This document shows, piece by piece, positions 53,158-63,728 of a DNA stretch of 64,000 nt (positions within the stretch are counted from its first letter, which is position 1; each line of letters starts with the position of its first letter). A program made the position numbers and the translations under genes. Below the pieces are notes generated by a model that ran no database searches, was not told the DNA's origin, and saw only the letters and a program-made list of their open reading frames with translations. Origin of the DNA: Symsagittifera roscoffensis (Eukaryota; Xenacoelomorpha; Acoela; Convolutidae); the NCBI RefSeq assembly GCF_963678635.1, contig NC_087067.1, positions 8,105,716-8,169,715 on the forward strand, given 5' to 3'.

Positions 53158-53375
53158 GGCTCTTTTCCAGTCCCCCCCCTTTCAAATTCAATTTTGAAAG
53201 GTCTATTTAACGTTGTCATAATGCAATGAAATTTGGCGTGGTGAACAAATCGACAATTCTGAACAAATTTCTTCTTCATACTTTACAGCGTAACATCACG
53301 CATTTAGCCGTAATAACTCGTAAAACAAACAAAAAACTCGGTATTTTGAAAGGGGGGGGGGACTGGAAAAGAGCC
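53158..53375 (+). mobile_element. Family H MITE, 218 bp, perfect 8-bp target duplication
   Basis: Left GGCTCTTTTCCAGTCCCC, right GGGGGACTGGAAAAGAGCC. Flanks AAGAGTTT on both sides. The interior has CAAATTCAATTTTGAAAGG, TTGTCATAATGCAATGAAAT and CGTAACATCACGCATTTAGC. Confidence 0.93.
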
Positions 53376-53677
53376 AAGAGTTTATTATAAAAGATTTTAA
53401 GCCAGGTTTACTAAATTCAAGTGCTCAGAAAATAAAAATTATCCAGCGGAGTTGAGGGCTTAGTGAGTTTGAAAGATTATGATGGAAACTTTCCGTTTAA
53501 GCAATGCAATTTCATCCGATTTGGTCAAAGGTTGATATGAGGTCAATAGAACAGAACCCTCTCATTAATGAGATATGAAATAAAGTCAACTTTCTGAGCA
53601 TAAAAAAATTGATGGGAATGAATTCAACGGATTTGAAGCGAAAATGGTCAAAATAGTTTTAACAATTAAGTTGAAAG

Positions 53678-53898
53678 GGCTCTTTTCCAGTTCCCCCCCC
53701 CCCCTTTCAAATTCAATTTTGAAAAGCTTATTTAACATTGTCATAATGCAATGAAATTTGGCATGGTGAACAAACTGACAACTGTGAACAGATTTGTTCT
53801 TCATACTTTACATCGTAACATCACGCATTTAGCCATAATAACACGTAAAACAAACATAAAACTCGGTATTTTAAAAGGGGGGGGACTGGAAAAGAGCC
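53678..53898 (+). mobile_element. Family H MITE, 221 bp, perfect 8-bp target duplication
   Basis: Same termini and interior as the copy at 53158. Flanks GTTGAAAG on both sides (53670-53677, 53899-53906). Confidence 0.93.
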
Positions 53899-54532
53899 GT
53901 TGAAAGAGCTCTACGTTTCTTTTTAGAAAAATCTGCAGGGAAGCGAAGATTGGAAAGCCCTGATCATAATGAACTATCATTTAGTTAAATTGCCCAATTG
54001 AGGAAGACTGGGTTTTACGTAAGCAAGAAATTGATAAATGGAGAAAAATCTTTTTAAGACGTTTCACTTTTTGAATTTTGGAATGAATTGTATAAATATG
54101 CGTCCGCTTGTCGAAATAAACTAAACCTAAACCCGAATCGCCACTTTCTTCTACGAGTGATGGCGACAATGGCGTTAATAGCTCTTTTACTTCCTTTTTC
54201 GTAAACGTTCTTGTTTGGGGGAACATCTTCGTTGGAGCATCAGTAAAAGTCCGAAAAGCTTATCTGGGGCTACTTGCATACTCATTCAGGCCTCCTCATT
54301 TTCATTGATTTTTCGCCTGTTGAGTTGTCGCTGACAATGAGCAGATTTTCAGCGATGTCCACGCGCAGCTTGAATTGTTCTTCTAAAACATCTACAAACA
54401 AATTTTTACCACAGAACTTCATATAGAGATTAAAATCAGGAGTGGTAATGCTACCTTTAAGATTTTTGGCTTCTTAAGAGGGAAAACGCTAATTGCTATG
54501 TCTAATTTCCAAAAGGGTTTTCGGCTCTTTTT

Positions 54533-54746
54533 CCTTTTCCCCCATACCTGCAGTTTTTTATATTTGAAGTTCCTGTTAATTTTGTCCGATTGTCATGAAA
54601 ATTGTCATGACTATTTAGGCCTTGACAAACATTTTTGGTCTTCATAATTAATCTTGTAAAACAACTCGTTAGACCGAAAAAATTATGTTTGAGTGAGGTG
54701 GGGGGGGGGGGGGGGGGGGGGGGAGAGGAAAAAAGGAAAATTTAAC
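54533..54746 (-). mobile_element. Family G MITE, reverse orientation
   Basis: GGCTCTTTTTCCTTTTCCCC at the left, then the reverse complement of the family interior (TTGTCATGAAAATTGTCATGAC...AACTCGTTAGACC). It ends in GAGTGAGGT, a run of 24 G, then a decayed AGAGGAAAAAAGGAAAA terminus. Confidence 0.75.
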
Positions 54747-54749
54747 CGT

Positions 54750-57074
54750 AGTTTTTGAAGATTGGATATTTTTATCGCCTAAAGGTCAGTCATAGGGCTC
54801 TCCGTTCCTTCGCCTCAACGCCTTCCAAAAAACATCTTCTTAAAATCTTCTTATAACATTAACATAAACATTTAGAATAAATCGACGGAGAACATCAAAG
54901 AGTACAAAACTTGGAATGACAGTAAATACAACTGCAGGTTTTTAAGTTTGATTTAACTGAAGCCTTTTAAACATCTTTGCGTCAATGGACTTTTTCAAAT
55001 CATCTAGCTTTGGTTTTTTTTTTTCAAAATATCAGATGGATTTATAATTGATTTTTTTTTTGAAAAATTTGTTACTGCAAGTTTTTGTCAAAATTTGAAG
55101 AAGAAACAGCTTTGCAATTGAAATTCTCGAAAAAAATTGGTAAAATCCATATCTTTTTCTTCAAGTTGTTTTAAAGATTACAGTTTTACTTGTTGGGAAA
55201 CTATGATATGTCTTGCTCTTAGTTTCACATCAAAATGTGCTTTCTCTGTCAAGTTGACTGATTCCCGTTTCTTTTCCTCGAAAGCGACGTTATGTTAGTC
55301 TGACAATTTGAAATCAATTTTTTGTTAACAAATGTCTTTAGGTACTTCATAAGAATTCAAAAAATGATACAAATGTCTTGAATTGGTTGATCGATCCAAA
55401 GAATGAAGGCAACTTTTTTTAATTTTAGAGGCATTTGGATTGAATTTTTTGCAATCGTCTTGTATTCGAATGGAATTAATCTGCATTGCGATATTTTGAA
55501 ACCAAATCACTCTATTTCTTCTTTATAAAATTTGCATATAGGACATTTAACGGCAAACTTGTTTTTCGCGAGGGTCGATAAACCTAAATGTTTGTTGAAG
55601 CTTTCACGGAAAGAGATTAAACGATCGTCGAAGATAACGATGGTAAACGATATGTTTCCGATGGTGGAGTCCACCTCTTGGGAAACGGTTAGACACTTCG
55701 CCTGATCCGTAAGAATTTGTTAAAAATTGGTAAGTACCAAGTTTTTGTTGTCCAAATTAGTGAAACAGGGCTCTTCAAAAATTTTTTTGACAATTGATAT
55801 GCGACATTATCTACCAGTTCTCGAATTTTTGGCATCATAATATTAAAAAGCTCTCCTTCAGTGATTTGTGAGTGCAGTGCAAACTTGATAGCGTTGTCTT
55901 TCACACAAAAAGACATTATTGGGCTCATCGGTCTGTTTTTGTCACAAATTTTTTTATTTCTTGGTGTGTCATATGGATATCAATTGATCTGGTTGTTGGT
56001 TTAGTGTTGGTAGCATGTGTAGCGTACCCTTAATCCCTTTAACTTAATTGGTTCTGGAAGATCTTGAAAAAGCATGATTTTAATTGGAACTTTTTTTCAA
56101 TTCTATTGAAAAAAAGGCAGAAACTTAGGAAAAAGTTTTTCATTTCGTTCTTGAATAATCCAATGGAAGTTACAACTGATTTTCTTATAAGGCTTGTTTT
56201 TTCGAAGAACCATCCGATGGATCTAATTGAATCTTGCTCTCGACTGACCGACTGAATATCTTTTTCGGGTCTTCTGTAAAACCGCAGTAAATAATTTTTT
56301 TTTTGGCATGGTTACCTGGGTTGATTTTCAATTGCAGAAAAAATAGCGCAACTTGAGTTTGTGGAGAACATTTTTTTAAAGAATTTAACTGGACTCGCCT
56401 AATCCACATGAATGCTATGATGGGAAAATTTCATTCCCGCAAACAAATACTTTATAGTGTCTAACTTTTTTCTTTCGCAAGTGAATATTGTTGTTACATT
56501 GAGCAGCGAATAATCGTTTTTGTCATTTTGCTGCTTCTGTCCATGCATTAATTGCCTCAAAGCAATCACTATACATGGTTAATTACAACAATCTGATCTG
56601 AATATTTTTTAATTTTAGAAATTTAGAGTTTCTTGATAATTGACAATATTTGCGTTCTTCCTTCTGGAATTGCTTCTTTGTCAAAAAAACCTTTGAAATT
56701 GCAAAACGTACAACACTTCTTCTCTGAGTGTACCACAAAATGCCTTTGGCAATTCTCCCATCGCAATTTGTAAACAAATTCCTCCCGTACTGAACTTTTT
56801 GTGCCATTTCACGGCTGATCATCCATTTAGCAGGGGACAGAATTTTCTCAGGACTGTTCCCCCATTATGCAGGGCTGTTCACAAGTGAGCATGCGTATTT
56901 TTCTACAGACATGGTCGTACCTGGATCTTACATGATCAGACCTGAGTGAAACATGTTCGTGCCTGCCGCAGACATGATAACGCCTGACTGAAAACTTGAC
57001 AAATTCATATTTATTTATACATTACTTCGTATCTTGACTAAATGGTCTTTGTTGTTAAAAATTCACTTTTTCAG
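54750..57074. other. Intron of the Ser-rich gene, unassigned
   Basis: AT-rich. 55540-56830 has scattered short open frames on both strands, but I recognise no domain or splice-flanked exon. Confidence 0.35.
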
Positions 57075-57176
57075 ATTTTGTTCGAAATGAGCTTATCCAA
57101 ATTTACCTCCTCGAGTCAAATATCTTCAAATGAAGGAAGTTATGTCGCATCTACATCCCAAAAAAGAGGACGTCAG
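57075..57176 (+). CDS. Ser-rich protein of unknown function, second exon
   Basis: Acceptor ACTTTTTCAG/ATTTTG, donor CGTCAG/GTTAGT. 34 codons, phase 0 at both ends: ILFEMSLSKFTSSSQISSNE then GSYVASTSQKRGRQ. Ser/Thr-rich with a basic end. It joins in frame with the exons at 52.6 and 61.1 kb. No domain recognised. Confidence 0.6.
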
Positions 57177-57288
57177 GTTAGTTTCAGGGGGTCAACGGGA
57201 GGGATAGTAGAAAAAACTAAATATCCCCGGTTTGAACTAATTCAAGCAATTCGTCACAAAATTTTTGGGCCAATAATCCTTCAATTTT

Positions 57289-57563
57289 CGCAAACCAGTA
57301 GCCGCAATAATTGCGAATAAATTAAAAAGATTTCATTTGTGGATACTTTTAATCTCATTGAATAAATTAACAACAAATGTGCGACTACTTTTTAACGCAT
57401 GATTTTTTGCAAAATTTGATTGGAACATAAAAATCTTTAAATTTTCGCAAACCAGTAGCCACAGTAATTGCGAAAAATGTAAAAAGATTTGATTGGTTGA
57501 TACTTTTAATCTCATTGAATAAATTAACAACAAATATGCGACTACTTTATAACGCATGAAAAC
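57289..57563. repeat. Two tandem copies of a 156-bp unit
   Basis: CGCAAACCAGTAGCC at 57289 recurs at 57445, with the following CTTTTAATCTCATTGAATAA and TGCGACTACTTT blocks in the same order. Confidence 0.85.
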
Positions 57564-57589
57564 TTTTGAAATGAAAACTTTTTTTTCTA

Positions 57590-58560
57590 AAATTTGAATT
57601 TTTTAAATAAAAATCATCCCCCCACACGGCATATAAAGTACAAAAGGATATATTTTGCTCCTTGCAACAAATCAATTATGGCAAATAAGCTTCTTTCAAC
57701 TAAATTGGAACGATTTCTAAGACGGATTAAATCTCCGCTGACCCAAATGTCCCCCCCCCCCTTTGTACTATTTTGAGATATACATTTTTGGCTGACTGAC
57801 CTTAACCTTTTTTAAATTCGCTTTCGGGGCCAAGCCTTACTGAACATTTAGAAAGAGCGTGTGCCAAAAAAACTAAATTTAGTGGCCAAATTTTTTCAAA
57901 AAAAGCATAAAAACGCTTTTGGCCTAATTTTTTTGCAAACTTGCCTGCGGTACAGAAAGTTTTTTTTTCAAAATCGGGACTTTTTAGTGATTTGGGAATT
58001 TTTTTTGAAAGCCTTCTCTCCCCCCTCCTCGACAAATCCTAGATCGCGCCTGGCGCCTGTTCAGACGAAAGTGTGACAAAAACATAATTGTTTGCTTCAA
58101 GCATAATTGTTTGCTTCTTCTAGGCATATGAAATTTTGAAAATTTCAAAATTTAAATGAAAACCATTTCTTCTCAAACTAGCAGTAGAATGACGTAGCAG
58201 TGGTGTTTGAGAAAATATTAGTTTTTGAAACTGTTTTTTTTTCTAAAAGTTATTTTTCAAAATAATTTTGTATAATCTCAACGTTTAATTTCATTTCAAC
58301 CACTTTAAAGTTCACATGATAGCTTTAAACAAAGGACTGCTAAAAAGTTGAAAAATAATTGATTTTTTCTCTGCACTTTTTTAAATGCTTCATTTGCTTG
58401 AATTATACATGTTGAAAATTATCACATGTTAAAAATGTTTTTAAGTTTGAGCTCATGACAACAAAACCCTTTGGTTGATATATTTTTTTTTGGAAAAATG
58501 GCTAGTTAAAAAGTCAACATTTTTCTGGAGAAAAAAAAACATAGCCCGAGCGCAAATACT
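57590..58560 (+). mobile_element. Family F element split by an insertion
   Basis: 57590-57742 (ATCATCCCCCCACACGGC to GACGGATTAAATCTCCGCTGA) and 58445-58560 (GAGCTCATGACAACAAAACC to CCCGAGCGCAAATACTTT) are the middle and right body blocks of family F. About 700 bp of other sequence, including a hAT-like MITE fragment, lies between. Both hairpin ends are missing. Confidence 0.65.
57743..58052. mobile_element. hAT-like MITE, left end missing
   Basis: CCTTTGTACTATTTTGAGAT, GGCTGACTGACC and the right terminus AATCCTAGATCGCGCCTG. Inserted in the family F copy. Confidence 0.7.
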
Positions 58561-58859
58561 TTTGAATGAAATTTAATTTTGTTTTATTTAGTTAAAAAAT
58601 TTGACTAACAATTCATTTCTTGTTGACAGGAAACAGAGAAAAGTATCCACACGCCAGGCTACCAACGACTCCCTGCTTGCAATTAAAGAAAGATGCATCT
58701 ACCCACTACAGTCAATTTTCAACAAAAAACTTCACCGATGTCAGAAAAAATCTGAAAAAAACTAAAAATTTGAAGTAAAGTGTCACATTATCAAGCTGAG
58801 TTTATGATGTTGTTACAATTTAACCATTTCTTTATTTATCTTATAATACCGAAGATACC

Positions 58860-59215
58860 GATTTGAGCATATTCGGTTCAGGCATTGTCATGTATCCTGC
58901 AGATGTGAGCATGTTTAGTTCAGGTATGATAATGTATCCTGCAGGTGTGAGCATATTCAGTTCAGGCATGATCATGTATCCTGCAGGTGTGAGCATATTC
59001 AGTTCAGGCATGATCATGTATCCTGCAGGAGTGAGCATATTCGGTTCAGGCATGATCATGTATCCTGCAGATGTGAGCATGTTTAGTTCAGGTATGATCA
59101 TGTATCCTGCAGGTGTGAGCATGTTCAGTTCAGGCATGATCATGCATGCTGCAGGTGTGAGCATATCTTCAGTTAGCACACCTGATGCATGTCTGATGCA
59201 GGTATGTGCGTGCCG
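58860..59215. repeat. 42-bp minisatellite, about 8 copies
   Basis: Unit built around ATGTATCCTGCAGGTGTGAG then CATATTCAGTTCAGGCATGATC. The period of 42 is a multiple of 3, and the array is open on both strands (119 codons plus, 135 codons minus, 14-residue repeats). Each unit holds the palindromes CCTGCAGG and ATGATCAT. The related words CAGACATG and CCTGA recur at 56880-56990 and 59220-59275. Confidence 0.95.
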
Positions 59216-59589
59216 AATATAGACATGCTGCACATCTGTTACAGACATGAATTTTGCATGATTTTACAATGATCAGATATGATTATGGCCAAAAAATTCG
59301 GTACGGGCTCTATCTGCAACTAACGTTGGCTCCCTGTGGTTATTCACAGAATTGTTATGCAACGTATGTGTAGGTTTAAAATTGTTGGTCATCTTGAGAT
59401 GTTTTGAAATCTACTTCTCGTCGATAAAAGCTTTATTTGGGGTTTTGTGAATTGGTAGATTTTCCGTCAAGCCAGATTTCTCTCAGATGACTGCGCTAAA
59501 ACAAAATGTTATATTATTTCAAATAAACTAAGCTTAAAATATTAAGGATAGAGTTCAATTAAAACGTGTATTATTCCAACTAAACAGAA

Positions 59590-60114
59590 CAAGACTGCTC
59601 GTATCAGGGTGAGGCACTGAATGTTCCGACTGCCTTTTAATGTTTATGTAGCAGTAATAACATTAAAAAATTAAAAAATATATAACAAAATGAAAGAAAA
59701 ATTTTTAAATTTGAAATTTTTCATGAAAATCATCCCCCCACACGCCATATAAAGAACAAAAGGATAGATTTTGCTCCTTGTAACAAATCAATTACGGCAT
59801 ATAATCTTCTTTCAACCAATTTGGAACGATTTCCAAGACGGATTAACTCTCCGGTTACGCGTTAATAGCGCGAAATATCTCGCGCGTTAATTGACCCAAA
59901 TTGGCCAAAAAGGCAATCTTTAAACTCTCAGAACTTTACGAAAAATGATCACAGGTGCAATATCAAATTTAAGCTCAGGACAACAATAGTTCTTGAATGA
60001 TGTAAAAAAATTCAGTCAAAATTGGCTAGTTGAAAAGTCGAAATTTGTCTGAAGAAAAAAAAACCCACCCCGAGCACAAATATTCCGTTACTTTCGTATC
60101 GAAAGTCGGAACAA
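59590..60114 (+). mobile_element. Twin-hairpin element (family F), copy 2
   Basis: CAAGACTGCTCGTATCAGGG...AATGTTCCGACTGC at the left; CTTTCGTATCGAAAG then TCGGAACAA at the right. 525 bp, with all body blocks in the same order as copy 1. The left hairpin is slightly decayed (CAGGGTGAGGCACTG). Confidence 0.85.
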
Positions 60115-60430
60115 TAACACTGAACTCGTTCACTCCCGAAGGATATCGCTTTGAATAAGCCAAGGTCAAACACGACTTGTAAAACTAAAGTAATTTTAAG
60201 AAGCAATCACAACAGAAACATACCTCGAGCAACGTAAACAAAAAGTGAGCATTTTGAGCCAGAACATAAAAATGAATTCATTTAATATTGCTTATATAAA
60301 ACTTCCTAATCAACCAACTTAAGATTCTATACGACAACAGGGTCTCACCTTTGGATTGTCTCTCATTCTTGTCACTTTTACAGTGAGGAGGGTAATGATC
60401 AAATTTATAAACTTAAATATAATTAACTCC

Positions 60431-60623
60431 GACTCCTTTTCCTTTTCCCCCTCCTCACATCAGCATCAATTTTATGGTGCAGTTTGGGTTTTTACAAAGT
60501 TAATAATGAAAACCAATTATATTTGTTGTGGCCGAAATAGTTAGTATGTCAAATTTCATAACATTCGGTTGGTGGGAACAGTAATTTCGGAACAGCAGGT
60601 GGAAGAGAAAAGGAAAAAGAGCC
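60431..60623 (+). mobile_element. Family G MITE, 193 bp, perfect 8-bp target duplication
   Basis: Right end GAGAAAAGGAAAAAGAGCC; left end decayed (GACTCCTTTTCCTTTTCCCC). Flanks TTAACTCC on both sides (60423-60430, 60624-60631). Confidence 0.88.
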
Positions 60624-60730
60624 TTAACTCCATTCCAATAATTCTGACGATTTGAACAACATCAAGTTTTTTTGAATTATAGGTTTTTTTTTCCAGTTTT
60701 CACCATTCTGTAAAAATAAAATAAAAACTA

Positions 60731-60910
60731 GGCTCTTTTCCACCCCCCAATTTTTTTAAGGTTCGAAAGTCTAGTTTCACATTGTCATAATGCAATGAAA
60801 AATTGCATGTGAACAAACTAACTGTTTTGAACACATTTGTTCTTCGTGCCTGAGCGTCACACATAATGCCATAATAACACACGACAACTGAGAAAATCGA
60901 AAAATTGAAA
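60731..60910 (+). mobile_element. Family H MITE, right end missing
   Basis: GGCTCTTTTCCACCCCCCAA, TTGTCATAATGCAATGAAA, TTTGTTCTTCGTGCC and ATGCCATAATAACAC follow the family H order. Confidence 0.7.
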
Positions 60911-61145
60911 GAACCAAAAGGGGTATAAAAGAACCAAAAGTTGTTTAAAAATTGTTCATACCGCAAATTATGAGGGAGGATTGTTGTAACAAGCTGTTCA
61001 ATTGTTCCCACTCAAGCGTTTATTGCAGCTTTGAACACATCAAAAGTCATTTCAAAACAACTTTCGTAAATTCTTAAACTCAGAAAAAAACGAAGGGTGG
61101 GATAAACTGGAAGCGAGCTTTGATTAAAAATAATCGATTATGCAG

Positions 61146-61364
61146 GAAATAAGTGGCCATCAATCTGGATCCGACGGCAGTCGGGTCGGCAACTCCCCCG
61201 CCAATCAAGCCCAGGAAAGTGCATACACAGCATACTATGGGGGCAACTCCCGCATCTCCCTGCCCTATGTGCACTCTGCATTCACTAGGGACTCCCAGTC
61301 CCACCACTATCAGGACATAAAGACGTCATTCAGTGGGGAATCCACATCCAGGGAGTTCACCAAG
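61146..61364 (+). CDS. Ser-rich protein of unknown function, third exon
   Basis: Acceptor CGATTATGCAG/GAAATA, donor ACCAAG/GTAATC. 73 codons, phase 0 at both ends. It starts EISGHQSGSDGSRVGNSP, with later AYTAYYGGNSRISLPYVHSA and SFSGESTSREFTK. Strongly coding-like base composition, rich in Ser, Gly, Tyr and His. With the exons at 52582 and 57075 it gives 154 residues so far. No downstream exon was identified with confidence, so the gene probably continues past the window. No domain recognised. Confidence 0.7.
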
Positions 61365-61516
61365 GTAATCAGCCATAATTCTTTTCCATTTTACTTCTTT
61401 ATATTTTTGCTTGATTTTATGGCTAAATGCGTCATTCGTAAGATCGTGTAAAGATCATAAACTTGTTCAGAAACCTAGTTTTTTTTCAAAAAATCCTTAC
61501 TTTATCATAAAAAAAC

Positions 61517-61614
61517 TAACAAACTAACTACCGTGACTCAAATTTGTTCTTCATTTTTTCACATGGTATGTCACGACATACCATGTAAAAATGAACGGTA
61601 GTTAGTTTGTTCAG
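61517..61614. repeat. Imperfect 98-bp palindrome
   Basis: AACAAACTAACTACCGT at the left matches ACGGTAGTTAGTTTGTT at the right. The centre is CATGGTATGTC-AC-GACATACCATG. The left arm has an extra 15 nt or so. Confidence 0.85.
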
Positions 61615-61619
61615 TGTGT

Positions 61620-62380
61620 CAAATTTTAATGCGTTATGACAATGTTAAAATGTTTATTTTTATAATGAGTTTCAAAAATGAAGGGGATTTGGGGGAAATA
61701 AAAAAGAGCTTTACAAGGTTGTACGGAGAAAACAACTGTTCAAATTTAGAGACAAAAGTAGCTCAGGTACTGCAAAAGCGAATGCGAATACTATTTTCTC
61801 GAGTAGTTTAAACAGAACCTAAGAAATAAGACAATAAGTAAGTTAGACGTGACCAAAAAATGTAAAATACCAAGATGCAAAACTACAATTATGGGAAATT
61901 AGACGTAATTTTATTTATATCGTGTCTCAAATTTGCTGACTGACTGGAGAAAGAAGGGAGATTGTTAAGTAGATTACAATTTCGATCTTTGACATATCAG
62001 AATGCAGCAAAATTAGAATTTGAAATGGAAAACTCTGCGCTAAATTACTGTATTTCTTCATAGGAGTTGATATTCTTAATCAGATACCATATCGAGGAGA
62101 TTGTTATGTCGATCCAAAACAAACCTTAATTGTTCTTAAAGCATATTATTATACGCGCAATAACGTAATAGTAAAATTTAATGCAATTCAATCATAATAG
62201 GTAATACTGTAGAGAAAAGTTACGACACAATAGAAATTAAAACACAAAAATGCAAGAAATTAAAAAAGCAATTGTTAATTATTTTGTTAGATTTTACCCG
62301 CAGATTGTGATACACTAAATTGTTTTTGATAAAATTTCTAAAATAATGAAAAAAAACAGTTAAAATAAGCTCTAAAGAAA
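61620..62380. other. Intron or 3' region, nothing assigned
   Basis: AT-rich. A possible CTCAG/GTACTG donor occurs at about 61764, but no convincing exon surrounds it. Confidence 0.35.
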
Positions 62381-62382
62381 AA

Positions 62383-62916
62383 CAAGACTGCTCGTATCAG
62401 GGCGAAGCCCTGAATGTTCCGACTGCAATTTAAGGTTTATGGAGCAGTAATAACATTAAAAAATTTAATGAAATAAAAAAAATAAAAAATAAAATTTTTT
62501 TAAATTTTGAAATTTTCAAATGAAAATCATCCCCCCACACGCCATACAAAGTGCAAAAGGATAGATTTCGCTCCTTGCAACAAACCAATTATGGCACATA
62601 AGCTTCTTCTAACCAATTTGGAACAATTTCTAAGACTGATTAACTCTTCGCTTACGCGTTAATAGCGTGAAATATATCGCGCGTTAATTGTCCCAAATTG
62701 GCCGAAATGGCAATCTTTAAACCCCCGTAACTTTACGAAAAATGATCACAGGTGAAATATCCTTTCAAATTTGAGCTCAGAAAAACAATATCTTTCGAAT
62801 GATGTAAAAAAAATTCCGTCAAAAATGGCTAGTTAAAAAGTCGAAATTTGTCTCAAGAAAAAAAAATCACCCCGAGCACAAATATTCCGATACTTTCGTA
62901 TCGAAAGTCGGAACAA
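62383..62916 (+). mobile_element. Twin-hairpin element (family F), copy 3, 534 bp
   Basis: Intact left hairpin CAGGGCGAAGCCCTG, AATGTTCCGACTGC, full body, intact right hairpin CTTTCGTATCGAAAG and TCGGAACAA. Confidence 0.88.
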
Positions 62917-63728
62917 AAAAACATATTGCAAATTTTGCATTTACTTAAGCCGCTCAAGAAAAAGTTATGATAAGTTGCAAACCTCGAAAAAAGAAATAAA
63001 CATTTTCAGTACTTCTCTTTATTCCGGCTTGAAATGTGCAAAATTGATCAGAATGTGTAAGGGGCTAGATGTCAGATTTCAAGTTTTCTGTTTCAGTTGA
63101 GTCAGTCAAAAATGTGTTTCTAACGTGTTGTTTTGTTACAATGAATGTGAAAGATTTATTGATAACAAGGTTTTACACGGAAATTTTCTGAAAACTGTTT
63201 GATTGCAATAGTTTTTGCTCTCCAGCTTTTTTTTTCACTTATTCAGCTTGAGACAAAAAAAAGATTAAAAATGATACACTTTCCACTTTATTAAGAGTGG
63301 GAAGCTTTTCTGAATTGAGGACACATGAAAATATTTTGAGAGATACTGAGACATGTTTCTGAATGGCGATTTTAAAACTACAAATCGATTTGAGAGCTCC
63401 ATGTGTCTTTTTTCAAAGAACGTGATACTTTTTAATGCAATAGTCGGAACAATAGTTGGAACAATTTGGAATAACTTTCTTTCATTTATTCAAAGAAAAC
63501 TTCTCCGCGCATGCCATGTACTCTTTTTGTTAAATTGGGGGGATGTGGAGCTGGGGTTTATGGGAGGTCGGGGAGATCGAAACATTTTGCAAATTAAATT
63601 CTTTGAAGAAAACGAGTAGGCCGTACAGTCAAACTGTTTTTCCAAAAACTTGCAATAATCATATAGTACCTGCCAAAATTGTTGCAAAATTTTGCACGAT
63701 GCAAAACAAAAACGAACTTAAAATCAAT

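Noticed and set aside
57802-58035. 77-codon minus-strand ORF
   Set aside because: It lies within a hAT-like MITE fragment; the same region is stop-interrupted in other copies.
58860-59222. 119-codon ORF as a repetitive secreted or structural protein
   Set aside because: Both strands are equally open, there is no signal peptide or splice context, and the array behaves as a minisatellite.
61614-61811. 65-codon plus-strand ORF as a fourth exon of the Ser-rich gene
   Set aside because: A possible donor (CTCAG/GTACTG) exists, but no good acceptor in phase 0 and the composition is not coding-like.
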